Position numbers and translations under genes: made by a program
NCBI GenBank assembly: GCA_964641395.1
Contig: CAZXKQ010000018.1
Span: 1-39,501, forward strand
DNA: 39,501 nt
Source: CANQBR01 sp964641395
GTDB lineage: Bacteria > Bacillota > Negativicutes > Acidaminococcales > Acidaminococcaceae
Direction of reading: 5' to 3'
The notes under the pieces: model-generated
What the model was told of the DNA's origin: nothing
Seen by the model: only the letters and a program-made list of their open reading frames with translations
Databases searched by the model: none
In this document: one piece after another, positions 7,902 to 17,126 of the stretch
Layout of the letters: each line of letters begins with the position of its first letter
Position numbering within the stretch: the first letter of the stretch is position 1

Positions 7902-9203
7902 GTGGAAGGATATATCAGCAGGGTTAGGCCCGGCAGCTTGGCGGCGGAGGCCGGCATAGAGGCAGGAGAGAGGTTGATCGCCGTCAACGGCCAGAGGGTG
8001 AGGGATCTTATTGAGCTGAGCTTCGCCCTGGCCCAGGAGCAGGTGGAGCTGACCTTGGCAGGCAACTACGCCCACAGCCGCACAGTGGTCATCGCCAAGG
8101 AGCCGGACGAGGACCTGGGCCTGGAGTTTTCCTCCGCCGTCTTCGACGGGGTGCGGACCTGCGCCAACCACTGCCGCTTCTGCTTCGTAGAGCAGCTGCC
8201 CCCAGGGCTGCGGCCCAGCCTCTACCTGCGGGACGACGATTACCGGCTCAGCTTCCTCTACGGCAACTTCATCACCCTGACCAACCTAGGCCCGGCAGAC
8301 TACCGGCGCATCGCCGCAGAGCACCTCTCCCCCCTCTACCTGTCCGTCCACGCCACCCAGGGCCCCGTCCGGGCCGACTTACTAGGCTGTCCCCGCGGGG
8401 GCAGTATCCTGGAGGAGCTGAGGCGGCTGCTGGCGGCAGGGGTCACCGTCCACGCCCAGGTGGTGTGCTGCCCGGGTTACAACGACGGGGCGGTGCTGGC
8501 CCAGACCTTCCACGACCTCTACAGCCTCTACCCCGGGGTGGCCAGCATGGCGGTGGTGCCGGTGGGCCTCAGCGGCCACCGGGAGGGCCTGCCTGCTCTG
8601 GCCGCCTTCGACCAGGCGGGGGCGGCGGCCCTGATCCAGGAAGTGGGCAAGTGGCAGCGGCGCTGCCGGCGGGAGCGGGGCTGCTCCTTCATCTACCTAG
8701 GAGACGAATTCTACCTGCTGGCCCGGCGGCCCCTGCCTGCCGCCGCCAGCTACGACGGCTATCCCCAGCTGGCCAACGGGGTGGGCAGCAGCCGCTTCTT
8801 CCTCCAGGAGTGGGAGGCGGCGGCCCAGGGCCGGCCTCGTTCCCGGGCGGCGGCTCCGGCGGCGGTGGTGTGCGGCACCATAGCCCAGCCGCTGCTGGCC
8901 CCCCTGCTGAGGCAGGTGAACCGCCGGCTAGGGGGAGGGCACCAGCTGGTGGCGGTGGCCAACCGTTTCTTCGGCGGCGGCGTCACCGTCAGCGGCCTGC
9001 TGACCGGCCGGGACATCCTGGCGGCGGTGGCGGACCTGCCCCTGGGGCGCCTCATCCTGCCAGGGCAGGTGCTGAATGAGGACGGCCTCTTTTTGGACGA
9101 CATGGCCTATGGAGACTTTCAGCAGGCCTGTGCCGCCCGGCAGCTACGGGTGGAGCTGGCTAGGGGAGGGGGCCACCTCTACAGTTTGTTGACGGAGGCT
9201 TGA
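7902..9203 (+). CDS. DUF512 radical SAM protein with N-terminal PDZ domain
   Basis: 433 residues. A PDZ-like domain (about 1-65, GYISRVRPGSLAAEAGIEAGERLIAVNG) precedes a radical SAM core with the 4Fe-4S motif CANHCRFCF (CxxxCxxC) and then QLPPGLR, the hallmark of the DUF512 family. DUF512 forms the C-terminal half, with NRFFGGGVTVSGLLTGRDI. The reaction is not known. Its constant neighbourhood with der and plsY in Firmicutes suggests a housekeeping role. The start is GTG at 7902 behind GGGGAGGCGG. The stop is one base before the next start, so translation is coupled to cobO. Confidence 0.92.
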   Translation: MEGYISRVRPGSLAAEAGIEAGERLIAVNGQRVRDLIELSFALAQEQVELTLAGNYAHSRTVVIAKEPDEDLGLEFSSAVFDGVRTCANHCRFCFVEQLPPGLRPSLYLRDDDYRLSFLYGNFITLTNLGPADYRRIAAEHLSPLYLSVHATQGPVRADLLGCPRGGSILEELRRLLAAGVTVHAQVVCCPGYNDGAVLAQTFHDLYSLYPGVASMAVVPVGLSGHREGLPALAAFDQAGAAALIQEVGKWQRRCRRERGCSFIYLGDEFYLLARRPLPAAASYDGYPQLANGVGSSRFFLQEWEAAAQGRPRSRAAAPAAVVCGTIAQPLLAPLLRQVNRRLGGGHQLVAVANRFFGGGVTVSGLLTGRDILAAVADLPLGRLILPGQVLNEDGLFLDDMAYGDFQQACAARQLRVELARGGGHLYSLLTEA

Positions 9204-9204
9204 G

Positions 9205-9714
9205 ATGCTGCAAGTATATACAGGTAACGGCAAGGGTAAGACCACCGCGGCCCTGGGCCTGGCCTTCAGGGCTGCGGGCTACGGTCTGCGGACGGTGATG
9301 TTTTCCTTCCTTAAGGGGGATCCTAGCTACGGAGAGGCCCAGGCGGCCCCCCTGCTGCCAGGCTTCAGCCTCTACCAGGTGGGCAGGGACAGCTTCGTCA
9401 ACTTCCAGTCCCCTGACCCGGAGGATCTGCGCCTCTGCCAGGCAGGCTGGCAGCGGGCCCAGGCGGCCATAGCCGGCCGGGAGGCGGACCTCTTCATCTT
9501 AGACGAGCTGAACATCGCCCTCTACGGGGGCCTGCTGCCCCTGGAGCAGGTGTGCGGTTTTTTACAGGAGCAGAAGGGACGGTGCGAGATAATCTGTACC
9601 GGCCGCTACGCCCCAGCCCCTCTGCTGGCCATAGCCGATTTAGTGACAGAGATGCAGGAAGTAAGGCACTACTTCCATAAAGGTATAGATGCCCGGGACG
9701 GCATAGACCACTGA
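9205..9714 (+). CDS. cobO: Corrinoid (cob(I)alamin) adenosyltransferase, CobO/BtuR type
   Basis: Transfers the adenosyl group of ATP to cob(I)alamin, giving the coenzyme form. The P-loop TGNGKGKTTAALG lies at residues 6-18. FILDELNIALYGGLL is the Walker B-like segment. The C-terminus (EVRHYFHKGIDARDGIDH) fits the family ending with its Gly-Ile and Ala-Arg positions. 169 residues is family length. GGAGG sits in the last codons of the DUF512 gene, 1 bp away. No other cobalamin gene is in the window, so it probably serves salvage. Confidence 0.88.
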   Translation: MLQVYTGNGKGKTTAALGLAFRAAGYGLRTVMFSFLKGDPSYGEAQAAPLLPGFSLYQVGRDSFVNFQSPDPEDLRLCQAGWQRAQAAIAGREADLFILDELNIALYGGLLPLEQVCGFLQEQKGRCEIICTGRYAPAPLLAIADLVTEMQEVRHYFHKGIDARDGIDH

Positions 9715-9743
9715 GCCGGTCCTGGGAGGGGAGGTTAGAGAAG

Positions 9744-11072
9744 ATGCCCAGACCCATAGTGGCCATAGTGGGCCGGCCTAACGTAGGCAAGTCCACCCTC
9801 TTCAATAATTTTGCCAACAGCCGTATCTCCATCGTAGAGGACACCCCCGGGGTGACCCGGGACCGGCTCTACGCCCCGGCCCAGTGGCTGGACCAGGACT
9901 TCCTGGTGGTGGATACCGGCGGCATAGAGATTATGAACAGCGACAGCATCGCCGTCAGCATCCGCCAGCAGGCCCAGATCGCCATCGCCGAGGCGGACGT
10001 GATCCTCTTCGTCTGCGACGCCCGCAGCGGCATCACCGGAGAGGACGCAGACGTGGCCAAGCTGCTGCGCCAGTCCAAGAAGCCCATCATCCTCTGCGTC
10101 AACAAGGTGGATTCCCCTAAGCAGGAGCTGAACGTATGGGACTTTTACAACCTAGGGGTGGGGGATCCCCTGCCGGTGTCCGCCGCCAACAGGCTGGGCC
10201 TAGGGGAGCTGCTGGACGCAGTGGTGGCCAAGTTCCCCCAGGAGAAGCAGGGGGACGGGGAGGAGGAGGAGGACGAGATCAAGGTGGCCCTCATCGGCCG
10301 GCCTAACGTAGGCAAGTCTTCCATCTTCAACGGCTTGGTGGGGCAGGAGCGCTCCATCGTCAGCGAGGTGGCGGGCACCACCCGGGACGCCATCGACACC
10401 CCGGTGGTGCGGAACGGCCAGCGCTACCTCTTCATCGACACCGCCGGCATGCGGCGCAAGGGCCGGGTAGACCAGCCTGTGGAAAGGTACAGCGTGATGC
10501 GGGCCCTGCGGGCGGTGGACAGGAGCGACGTAGTGCTGGCGGTGCTGGACGCAGTGGCCGGGGTTACGGAGCAGGATAAGAAGATCGTAGGCTACGCCCA
10601 CGAGGCAGGCAAGGGCCTGATCCTGGTGGTGAACAAGTGGGATCTGTACGAAAAGGACAGCAGCTCCACCCTGCGCTACACGGAGCAGCTGCGCAAGGAG
10701 CTGATCTTCAGCCAGTACGCCCCTGTGGCCTATGTGTCGGCCCTCACCAAGCAGCGGCTCCACCGGCTGCCGGAGCTGATCTTCTTCGTGGCGGAGCAGA
10801 GCTCCCAGCGGATCGCCACCGGCCTCTTGAACCAGCTGCTGGAGGATGCGGCGGCCGCCAACCCTCCTCCCATGGAGAAGGGGAAGCGGTTGAAGCTCCT
10901 CTACGCCACCCAGGTGAAGATCAAGCCTCCCACCTTCGTCATCTTCGTCAACGAGCCGGAGCTGCTCCACTTCTCCTACCAGCGCTACATCGAGAACAAG
11001 CTGCGGGAGGCCTTCGGCTTCGAGGGCACCCCCATCCGCATCATCATCCGGGGCAGGGAAGAGGAGGACTAG
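9744..11072 (+). CDS. der: GTPase Der (EngA), double-Era ribosome assembly factor
   Basis: Two tandem GTPase domains act in 50S subunit maturation. Domain 1: GRPNVGKST, DTGG and NKVD. Domain 2 starts near residue 176: GRPNVGKSS, DTAGM and NKWD. A C-terminal KH-like domain follows (PPTFVIFVNEPELLHFSYQRYIENKLREAF split around residues 400-430). 442 residues is normal. The two domains are joined by an acidic linker (GDGEEEEDEIK). GGGGAGG precedes the ATG. A 13-bp gap leads to plsY. Confidence 0.98.
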   Translation: MPRPIVAIVGRPNVGKSTLFNNFANSRISIVEDTPGVTRDRLYAPAQWLDQDFLVVDTGGIEIMNSDSIAVSIRQQAQIAIAEADVILFVCDARSGITGEDADVAKLLRQSKKPIILCVNKVDSPKQELNVWDFYNLGVGDPLPVSAANRLGLGELLDAVVAKFPQEKQGDGEEEEDEIKVALIGRPNVGKSSIFNGLVGQERSIVSEVAGTTRDAIDTPVVRNGQRYLFIDTAGMRRKGRVDQPVERYSVMRALRAVDRSDVVLAVLDAVAGVTEQDKKIVGYAHEAGKGLILVVNKWDLYEKDSSSTLRYTEQLRKELIFSQYAPVAYVSALTKQRLHRLPELIFFVAEQSSQRIATGLLNQLLEDAAAANPPPMEKGKRLKLLYATQVKIKPPTFVIFVNEPELLHFSYQRYIENKLREAFGFEGTPIRIIIRGREEED

Positions 11073-11085
11073 CGAGGAGGTTCCT

Positions 11086-11718
11086 ATGCTCACCATCTAC
11101 CAGACAGACGTTTACCAGCTGGTGCTGTGCTTCATCGCCGGCCACCTCTGCGGCTCCATCCCCAGCGGCCTCTGGCTGTGCAAGGCCCTCTACGGCATCG
11201 ATATTAGGACGGTGGGCAGCCACAACATCGGCACCACCAACGTCTTCCGCACCGCGGGGGCCCTGCCGGCGGCCCTGGTGCTGGCCTGCGACATGGCCAA
11301 GGGGGTCCTCATCGTGGCCCTGGTGCAGCACCTCTGCGCCAATCCGGTGCTGGATGCGGCGTGCGCCCTGGGGGCCTTTCTAGGCCACAATTTTTCCGCC
11401 TTCCTGGGCCTGAAGGGGGGCAAGGGGGTGGCCACCGGCATAGGCCTCCTCCTCTACCTGCTGCCTAAGGCCGCCGCCCTGGCCGTCATCATCTGGCTCT
11501 CTCTGGTGCTCAGCGTAGGCTATGTATCTCTGGGGAGCATCTGGGCCGCCGCCGCCGCCCCTCTGGCAGCCTGGTACTTCGGCTATCCCGCCCCCTACCT
11601 GGCCTTCACCCTCTGTGCGGCGGTGATGGTGATCCTGCGCCACCGGGCCAACATCCAGCGCCTGATGGCAGGCACAGAGCCTAAGATCAAGGCCGGCCAC
11701 CTGGAGAAGGAAGCCTAG
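11086..11718 (+). CDS. plsY: Glycerol-3-phosphate acyltransferase PlsY
   Basis: Integral membrane enzyme that acylates glycerol-3-phosphate from acyl-phosphate, the first step of phospholipid synthesis. The family motifs are present: SIPSGLW near the N-terminus, GSHNIGTTNVFRTAG, and GHNFSAFLGLKGGKGVATG. Five or so membrane segments in 210 residues. AGGAGG lies before the ATG. Last gene of its run; two tandem dyads follow. Confidence 0.96.
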   Translation: MLTIYQTDVYQLVLCFIAGHLCGSIPSGLWLCKALYGIDIRTVGSHNIGTTNVFRTAGALPAALVLACDMAKGVLIVALVQHLCANPVLDAACALGAFLGHNFSAFLGLKGGKGVATGIGLLLYLLPKAAALAVIIWLSLVLSVGYVSLGSIWAAAAAPLAAWYFGYPAPYLAFTLCAAVMVILRHRANIQRLMAGTEPKIKAGHLEKEA

Positions 11719-11720
11719 CC

Positions 11721-11790
11721 CTGTCCATAAATTGCGGACAGCCCGTGGGTTTTTCCTGCCTAGATAGGCAGGAAGATTGGGGATTTTTCT
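11721..11790 (+). terminator. Tandem terminator-like dyads after plsY
   Basis: The first dyad is CTGTCC/GGACAG (about 11721-11741), followed after CCCGTGGG by TTTTT. The second has 10-bp arms TTCCTGCCTA (11753-11762) and TAGGCAGGAA (11765-11774) separated by only GA, followed by GATTGGGGATTTTT. The second could instead be a DNA operator, because its centre is too short for a loop without opening two pairs. Confidence 0.5.
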
Positions 11791-11819
11791 GGAATATGAA
11801 AAATTTTTAGAGAAAAGAA

Positions 11820-11849
11820 TTGTCTTTCACCAGGGGACAGTGGTAAAAT
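11820..11849 (+). promoter_or_regulatory. Promoter of the HTH-ACT/hom/thrB operon
   Basis: TTGTCT (11820-11825), 18-nt spacer, TAAAAT (11844-11849) preceded by TGG, so also an extended -10. It lies 42 nt before the ATG at 11892. AT-rich CodY-like segments lie just upstream (11783-11816). Confidence 0.6.
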
Positions 11850-11891
11850 AGGTAGGAAGCCTTGGACGGCTGGAGCAGGAGGAGGAAGAAG

Positions 11892-12335
11892 ATGGCAGAG
11901 GAGAACAAGCTCTACCTGGTAAAGGCGGAGGTTTTGCCGGAAGCGGTGAAGAAGACCATCAAGGCCAAGGAGCTGCTGCGGCAGGGCAGGTGCAAGACTA
12001 TCAACGAGGCGGTGAAGCGGCTGCAGCTGAGCCGCTCGGCCTTTTATAAGTACAAGGACTATGTTTTCAACTTTAACGAGGTGGGAGGGGGCCAGTTGCT
12101 CACCCTCTACCTCCTGTTGGAGCATCGCTCCGGGGTCTTAGGCCAGGTGCTCAACAGCCTGGCCCGGGAGGGAACCCAGCTCCTCTTCGTCAACCAGGGC
12201 CTGCCTATGCAGGGAGTGGTCAATGTGGCCCTGGCCCTGGATGTGAGCGAGATGGAGAAGGAGACGGAAGCCCTCCTAGACAGCCTGCGCATCATCGAAG
12301 GGGTGGTGCGGGTCCAGATCGTGGGCCGGCAGTAG
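11892..12335 (+). CDS. HTH and ACT domain protein, UPF0735 (PheB-like)
   Basis: 147 residues. A helix-turn-helix-like N-terminal half (GRCKTINEAVKRLQLSRSAF, about 32-51) is followed by an ACT domain (about 70-147; LEHRSGVLGQVLNSLAREGT), which usually binds an amino acid. It lies directly before hom and thrB, so a threonine-pathway sensor-repressor is the natural inference. From memory, unverified, the B. subtilis relative has been tied to control of threonine synthesis. The start is ATG 11892 because AGGAGGAGGAAGA stands right before it; the longer reading from 11862 has no ribosome site and starts too close to the promoter. Confidence 0.85.
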   Translation: MAEENKLYLVKAEVLPEAVKKTIKAKELLRQGRCKTINEAVKRLQLSRSAFYKYKDYVFNFNEVGGGQLLTLYLLLEHRSGVLGQVLNSLAREGTQLLFVNQGLPMQGVVNVALALDVSEMEKETEALLDSLRIIEGVVRVQIVGRQ

Positions 12336-12419
12336 GCTCCCGGCAGAGGACTTTCAGAGAGGCCCGGCCCGCCAGGGGCAGGGCCGTCAGGGCAGTGTTA
12401 GAGGTAGAGAGGTAAGCGA

Positions 12420-13724
12420 ATGAAAGAGCGCATTAATGTAGGCCTGCTGGGGGCGGGCACGGTAGGAGGCGGCGTGGTGCAGGTGCTGGCCAGGAACGCT
12501 GCCGACATCGCCCACAAGGTGGGAGTGCCGGTGCAGGTGCTGAAGATCTGCGACTACAACCTGGAGGAGGTCCGGGCCAAGTACGGCCCAGGCTACGAGT
12601 ACACCAGGGAGGCGGAGGAGCTGTTCAGCGACCCCCGCATTGACATCGTAGTGGAATTGATCGGCCGGGAGCATCCGGCGAAGGAGTTGATCCAAAAGGC
12701 CCTGGAGCAGGGGAAGAACGTGGTCACCGCCAACAAGGACGTAATCGCCAAGTACGGCCAGGAGCTGCTGCCCCTAGCCCAGGAGCGGGGGCTGGACCTC
12801 CTCTTCGAAGCCAGCGTCTGTGGCGGCATCCCCATCATCAATCCCCTGAAAACCTCCATGGCCGCCAACAAGCTCCGCTCCATCATGGGCATCGTCAACG
12901 GCACCACCAACTACATGCTGAGCAAGATGAGCGACGAGCACCTGGCCTACTCCGCAGTGCTGAAGGAGGCCCAGGAGAAGGGCTATGCCGAGTCCGACCC
13001 TACTGCCGATGTAGGGGGGCTGGACGCGGCCCGCAAAATCGCCATCCTCAGCTCCATCGCCTTCAACACCCGGGTGGCCCTGGAAGACGTCCACATCGAA
13101 GGCATAGAGAGGATAGAGGCCTGCGACATCCAGTACGCCCAGGACATGGGCTACGTGGTGAAGCTGCTGGCCCTGGCTAAGAACGACCCGGAGAACGGGA
13201 TCAGCGCCGCGGTGCAGCCCACCATGCTGCCTACGGACCACCCCCTGGCCTCGGTGAACGGGGTCTTCAACGCCGTCTTCCTCCAGGGAGACGCCATCGG
13301 GGAGGCCATGTTCCTAGGCCTAGGGGCAGGCCGCTTCCCCACCGCCAGCAGCGTCTGCGGCGACATTATGGAGTGCGCCCGCAACATCCTCCACCACAGC
13401 ACCGGCCGCCTAGGCTGCGGCTGCTTCAAGGAAAAACGCCTCTGCCCGCCGGAGAAGAGGCGCTATCCCGCCTATATCCGCCTCCAGGTGGACGATCAGC
13501 CCGGGGTGCTGGCCGCCTTTGCCGCCGCCTTCGGGGCCCAGAACGTCAGCCTGCGGAACGTACTGCAGAAGAACCGCAAGGGGGAGGAGCACGCAGAGAT
13601 CGTGGTGATCACCCACAGCGTGCCTGAGACCAACCTGAACCTGGCCCTGCAGGTCCTCTCCGTGCTGCCGGTGGTGAAGAAGGTCTGCACCGTGATCCGG
13701 GTAGAGGATAGGAGCCTGGACTGA
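12420..13724 (+). CDS. hom: Homoserine dehydrogenase
   Basis: NAD(P)-dependent reduction of aspartate semialdehyde to homoserine, the branch point to threonine and methionine. The Rossmann motif GLLGAGTVGGGV lies at residues 8-19. The catalytic region has VNGTTNYML and the family signature around GYAESDPTADVGGLDAARK. A C-terminal ACT domain (from about residue 345, PAYIRLQVDDQPGVLAAFA) suggests feedback control by threonine. 434 residues is normal for the ACT-bearing form. GAGAGG lies before the ATG. thrB follows after 12 bp. Confidence 0.97.
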   Translation: MKERINVGLLGAGTVGGGVVQVLARNAADIAHKVGVPVQVLKICDYNLEEVRAKYGPGYEYTREAEELFSDPRIDIVVELIGREHPAKELIQKALEQGKNVVTANKDVIAKYGQELLPLAQERGLDLLFEASVCGGIPIINPLKTSMAANKLRSIMGIVNGTTNYMLSKMSDEHLAYSAVLKEAQEKGYAESDPTADVGGLDAARKIAILSSIAFNTRVALEDVHIEGIERIEACDIQYAQDMGYVVKLLALAKNDPENGISAAVQPTMLPTDHPLASVNGVFNAVFLQGDAIGEAMFLGLGAGRFPTASSVCGDIMECARNILHHSTGRLGCGCFKEKRLCPPEKRRYPAYIRLQVDDQPGVLAAFAAAFGAQNVSLRNVLQKNRKGEEHAEIVVITHSVPETNLNLALQVLSVLPVVKKVCTVIRVEDRSLD

Positions 13725-13736
13725 GGAGGGACGCCT

Positions 13737-14681
13737 ATGGAAGGAAGCTATCAAGCAGCCCTGCCCCAGAAGAAGGTCAGGGTGCGGGTGCCGGCCACCT
13801 CTGCTAACTGCGGCCCCGGCTTTGACTGTATCGGGGTGGCCCTGAACTACTACAATATTTTCAGCTACGAAATCACTTCCCAGCCCGGCTTCCAGCTCCA
13901 GGTGGAAGGGGAGGGAGCAGGTTACCTGAAGCCCTACGGCAAAAACCTGGCCTTCGCCTCCTTCCTGCAGCTGTGGAACCGATACACCCAGGGGGAGCGG
14001 ATCGGCCTCAAGCTGGAGATGGAGAACCACATCCCCCTCTCCCGGGGCCTGGGCTCCAGCTCCAGCGCCATCGTGGCCGGCCTCTTCGCCGCCAACCACC
14101 TGCTAGGCTCCCCCTACCAGCGGGAGCAGCTGCTGCGGATGGCCACCGACATCGAAGGCCACCCGGACAACGTGGCCCCGGCCCTCTTCGGCGGCTTCAT
14201 CGTAGGCTATGTGGACATGGAAGGCCAGGTCCACAGCCTGCGCCTAGAGCCGGCGGCCCCCCTCCAGTTCATCGCCGTGGTGCCGGAACGGCGGCTCAGC
14301 ACCGCCCTGGCCCGGCAGGCCCTGCCTAAGGTGGTGCCCCACGCTGATGCGGTCTTCAACAGCTCCCACACCGCCCTGCTGGTGGCGGCCCTGCTCAGCG
14401 GCCGGCTGGAGCTGCTGGGGGAGGCTTTGAAGGATAAGCTGCACCAGCCCTACCGGGCCCACTTGATCCCAGGCTTGGAAGGGGTGTTCGCCGCCGCCCG
14501 CCAAGCTGGCGCCTACCAGGCCATCATCAGCGGCGCCGGTAGCACCGTGATGGCCTACGCCCCCCTGACGGCAGACGGGACGGCCATCGGGGAGGCCATG
14601 GCGGCCGCCTTCCGCCAGGCGGGAGAGGCCTGTAGCTACCATGTCTTGACCATGGACCAGGAGGGGGTCAAGGCCCTGTAG
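13737..14681 (+). CDS. thrB: Homoserine kinase (GHMP family)
   Basis: ATP-dependent phosphorylation of homoserine, the step before threonine synthase. The N-terminal motif VPATSANCGPGFDCIGVAL and the ATP-binding GHMP motif PLSRGLGSSSSAIVAG (about 99-114) are clear; 314 residues. The ribosome site GAGGAGGGA lies 5 nt before the ATG. It ends the operon, and the tRNA-Pro promoter begins 36 bp later. thrC is not here but at 22036. Confidence 0.96.
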   Translation: MEGSYQAALPQKKVRVRVPATSANCGPGFDCIGVALNYYNIFSYEITSQPGFQLQVEGEGAGYLKPYGKNLAFASFLQLWNRYTQGERIGLKLEMENHIPLSRGLGSSSSAIVAGLFAANHLLGSPYQREQLLRMATDIEGHPDNVAPALFGGFIVGYVDMEGQVHSLRLEPAAPLQFIAVVPERRLSTALARQALPKVVPHADAVFNSSHTALLVAALLSGRLELLGEALKDKLHQPYRAHLIPGLEGVFAAARQAGAYQAIISGAGSTVMAYAPLTADGTAIGEAMAAAFRQAGEACSYHVLTMDQEGVKAL

Positions 14682-14717
14682 GTAGAGGCCTGGACGGGGA
14701 TTTTTAGCAAAAAACAG

Positions 14718-14746
14718 TTGACAAGGGAACCCTTACTCGGTATAAT
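14718..14746 (+). promoter_or_regulatory. Consensus sigma-A promoter of tRNA-Pro
   Basis: TTGACA (14718-14723) and TATAAT (14741-14746) with a 17-nt spacer match the consensus exactly and lie 12 nt before the mature tRNA 5' end. The strongest-looking promoter in the window. Confidence 0.92.
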
Positions 14747-14758
14747 AGGCGGTGTATT

Positions 14759-14835
14759 CGGGGCGTGGCTCAGCTTGGTAGAGCGCTTCCTTGGGGTGGA
14801 AGAGGCCGTGGGTTCGAATCCCGCCGCTCCGACCA
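14759..14835 (+). tRNA. tRNA-Pro (anticodon GGG)
   Basis: 77 nt including the encoded CCA (14833-14835). The acceptor stem CGGGGCG pairs with CGCTCCG with one G-U pair; the C1-G72 pair and A73 are typical of bacterial proline tRNAs. The anticodon stem CTTCC/GGAAG frames the loop TTGGGGT, giving anticodon GGG with G37. The T arm is GTGGG-TTCGAAT-CCCGC. It reads CCC and CCU, the codons favoured by this GC-rich genome. Confidence 0.96.
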
Positions 14836-14848
14836 TACAGCTTAAACA

Positions 14849-14880
14849 GCCTTTACGGTTTCCCGTAAGGGCTTTTTTCT
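14849..14880 (+). terminator. Intrinsic terminator after tRNA-Pro
   Basis: GCCTTTACGG (14849-14858) pairs with CCGTAAGGGC (14863-14872), with one G-U pair and a 4-nt loop, followed by six T. Confidence 0.93.
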
Positions 14881-14916
14881 TAGACCGCCCAAGGGTGGCG
14901 GCCAGGAGGCTTGAAG

Positions 14917-15477
14917 ATGATAAGGACAGTGAAACTGGTGTGCAGCAAGTGCCAGCAGCCCTTCACCGCCGAGGGCCTGGTCTACTACCAGGACGACTAT
15001 CTGGCTAAAAATATCCAAGAGGCTAAATTCCTCTGCCCAGCCTGTGTGGCCCAGTGGCGGGCCAAGTGGCAGATCAAGGCTGCCAGCTTCCACGAGGCGG
15101 ACTACGTGCTGACGGTGGACATCCAGCTGGCAGACGGCAGCAGCTACCAGGGCCTGGACTGCACCCCCATCGAGGAGGCAGGCACGGTGGTGGGCGGGGT
15201 GGACATCCCGGAGGAGGCCCAGAAGGAGCTCTACCGCATCTACCACGCCTGGGACCAGGAGCGGAAGGCCAAGCTCCTGAAGGACCTGGTCTTCCACGAA
15301 GGTTTTATGCGCACCAGCTTCAGCTGCGAGACCTACGGCGGGGAGAAGTACGAAGACGTGGCCTTCCGGGTGACGGTGAAGGGCCGGCTGGAGACGGAGC
15401 GGCCCATCCCTCCCTACATCCAGGAGCAGATCCTGGAGGCCTACCGGCTCTACGAGGCCCAGAACAGCGAAGAATGA
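14917..15477 (+). CDS. Zinc-ribbon protein of unknown function upstream of prfC
   Basis: 186 residues. The N-terminal treble-clef or zinc-ribbon pattern is CSKC (about 9-12) and CPAC (about 40-43), with a Y/F-rich stretch between. The rest is a mixed alpha/beta domain with DIQLADGSSYQGLDCTP and a C-terminal acidic tail. I recognise no catalytic motif. The start is ATG 14917 behind AGGAGGC, 7 nt away; a TTG two codons earlier is too close to the ribosome site. It lies 28 bp before prfC and probably shares its transcript. Nucleic-acid binding is possible but not shown. Confidence 0.75.
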   Translation: MIRTVKLVCSKCQQPFTAEGLVYYQDDYLAKNIQEAKFLCPACVAQWRAKWQIKAASFHEADYVLTVDIQLADGSSYQGLDCTPIEEAGTVVGGVDIPEEAQKELYRIYHAWDQERKAKLLKDLVFHEGFMRTSFSCETYGGEKYEDVAFRVTVKGRLETERPIPPYIQEQILEAYRLYEAQNSEE

Positions 15478-15505
15478 CGGCCCAGCAGCAGATGAGGATA
15501 GACCT

Positions 15506-17113
<1,608 letters not shown>

Positions 17114-17126
17114 AGGAGGCGGCAGC

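Noticed and set aside
9744..11072. Two repeated GRPNVGKS-coding segments taken as a DNA repeat
   Set aside because: They are the two GTPase domains of Der, not a mobile or recent repeat.
13410..14099. 229-codon minus-strand frame across hom-thrB
   Set aside because: Shadow frame produced by GC-rich third positions; both plus-strand genes are unmistakable.
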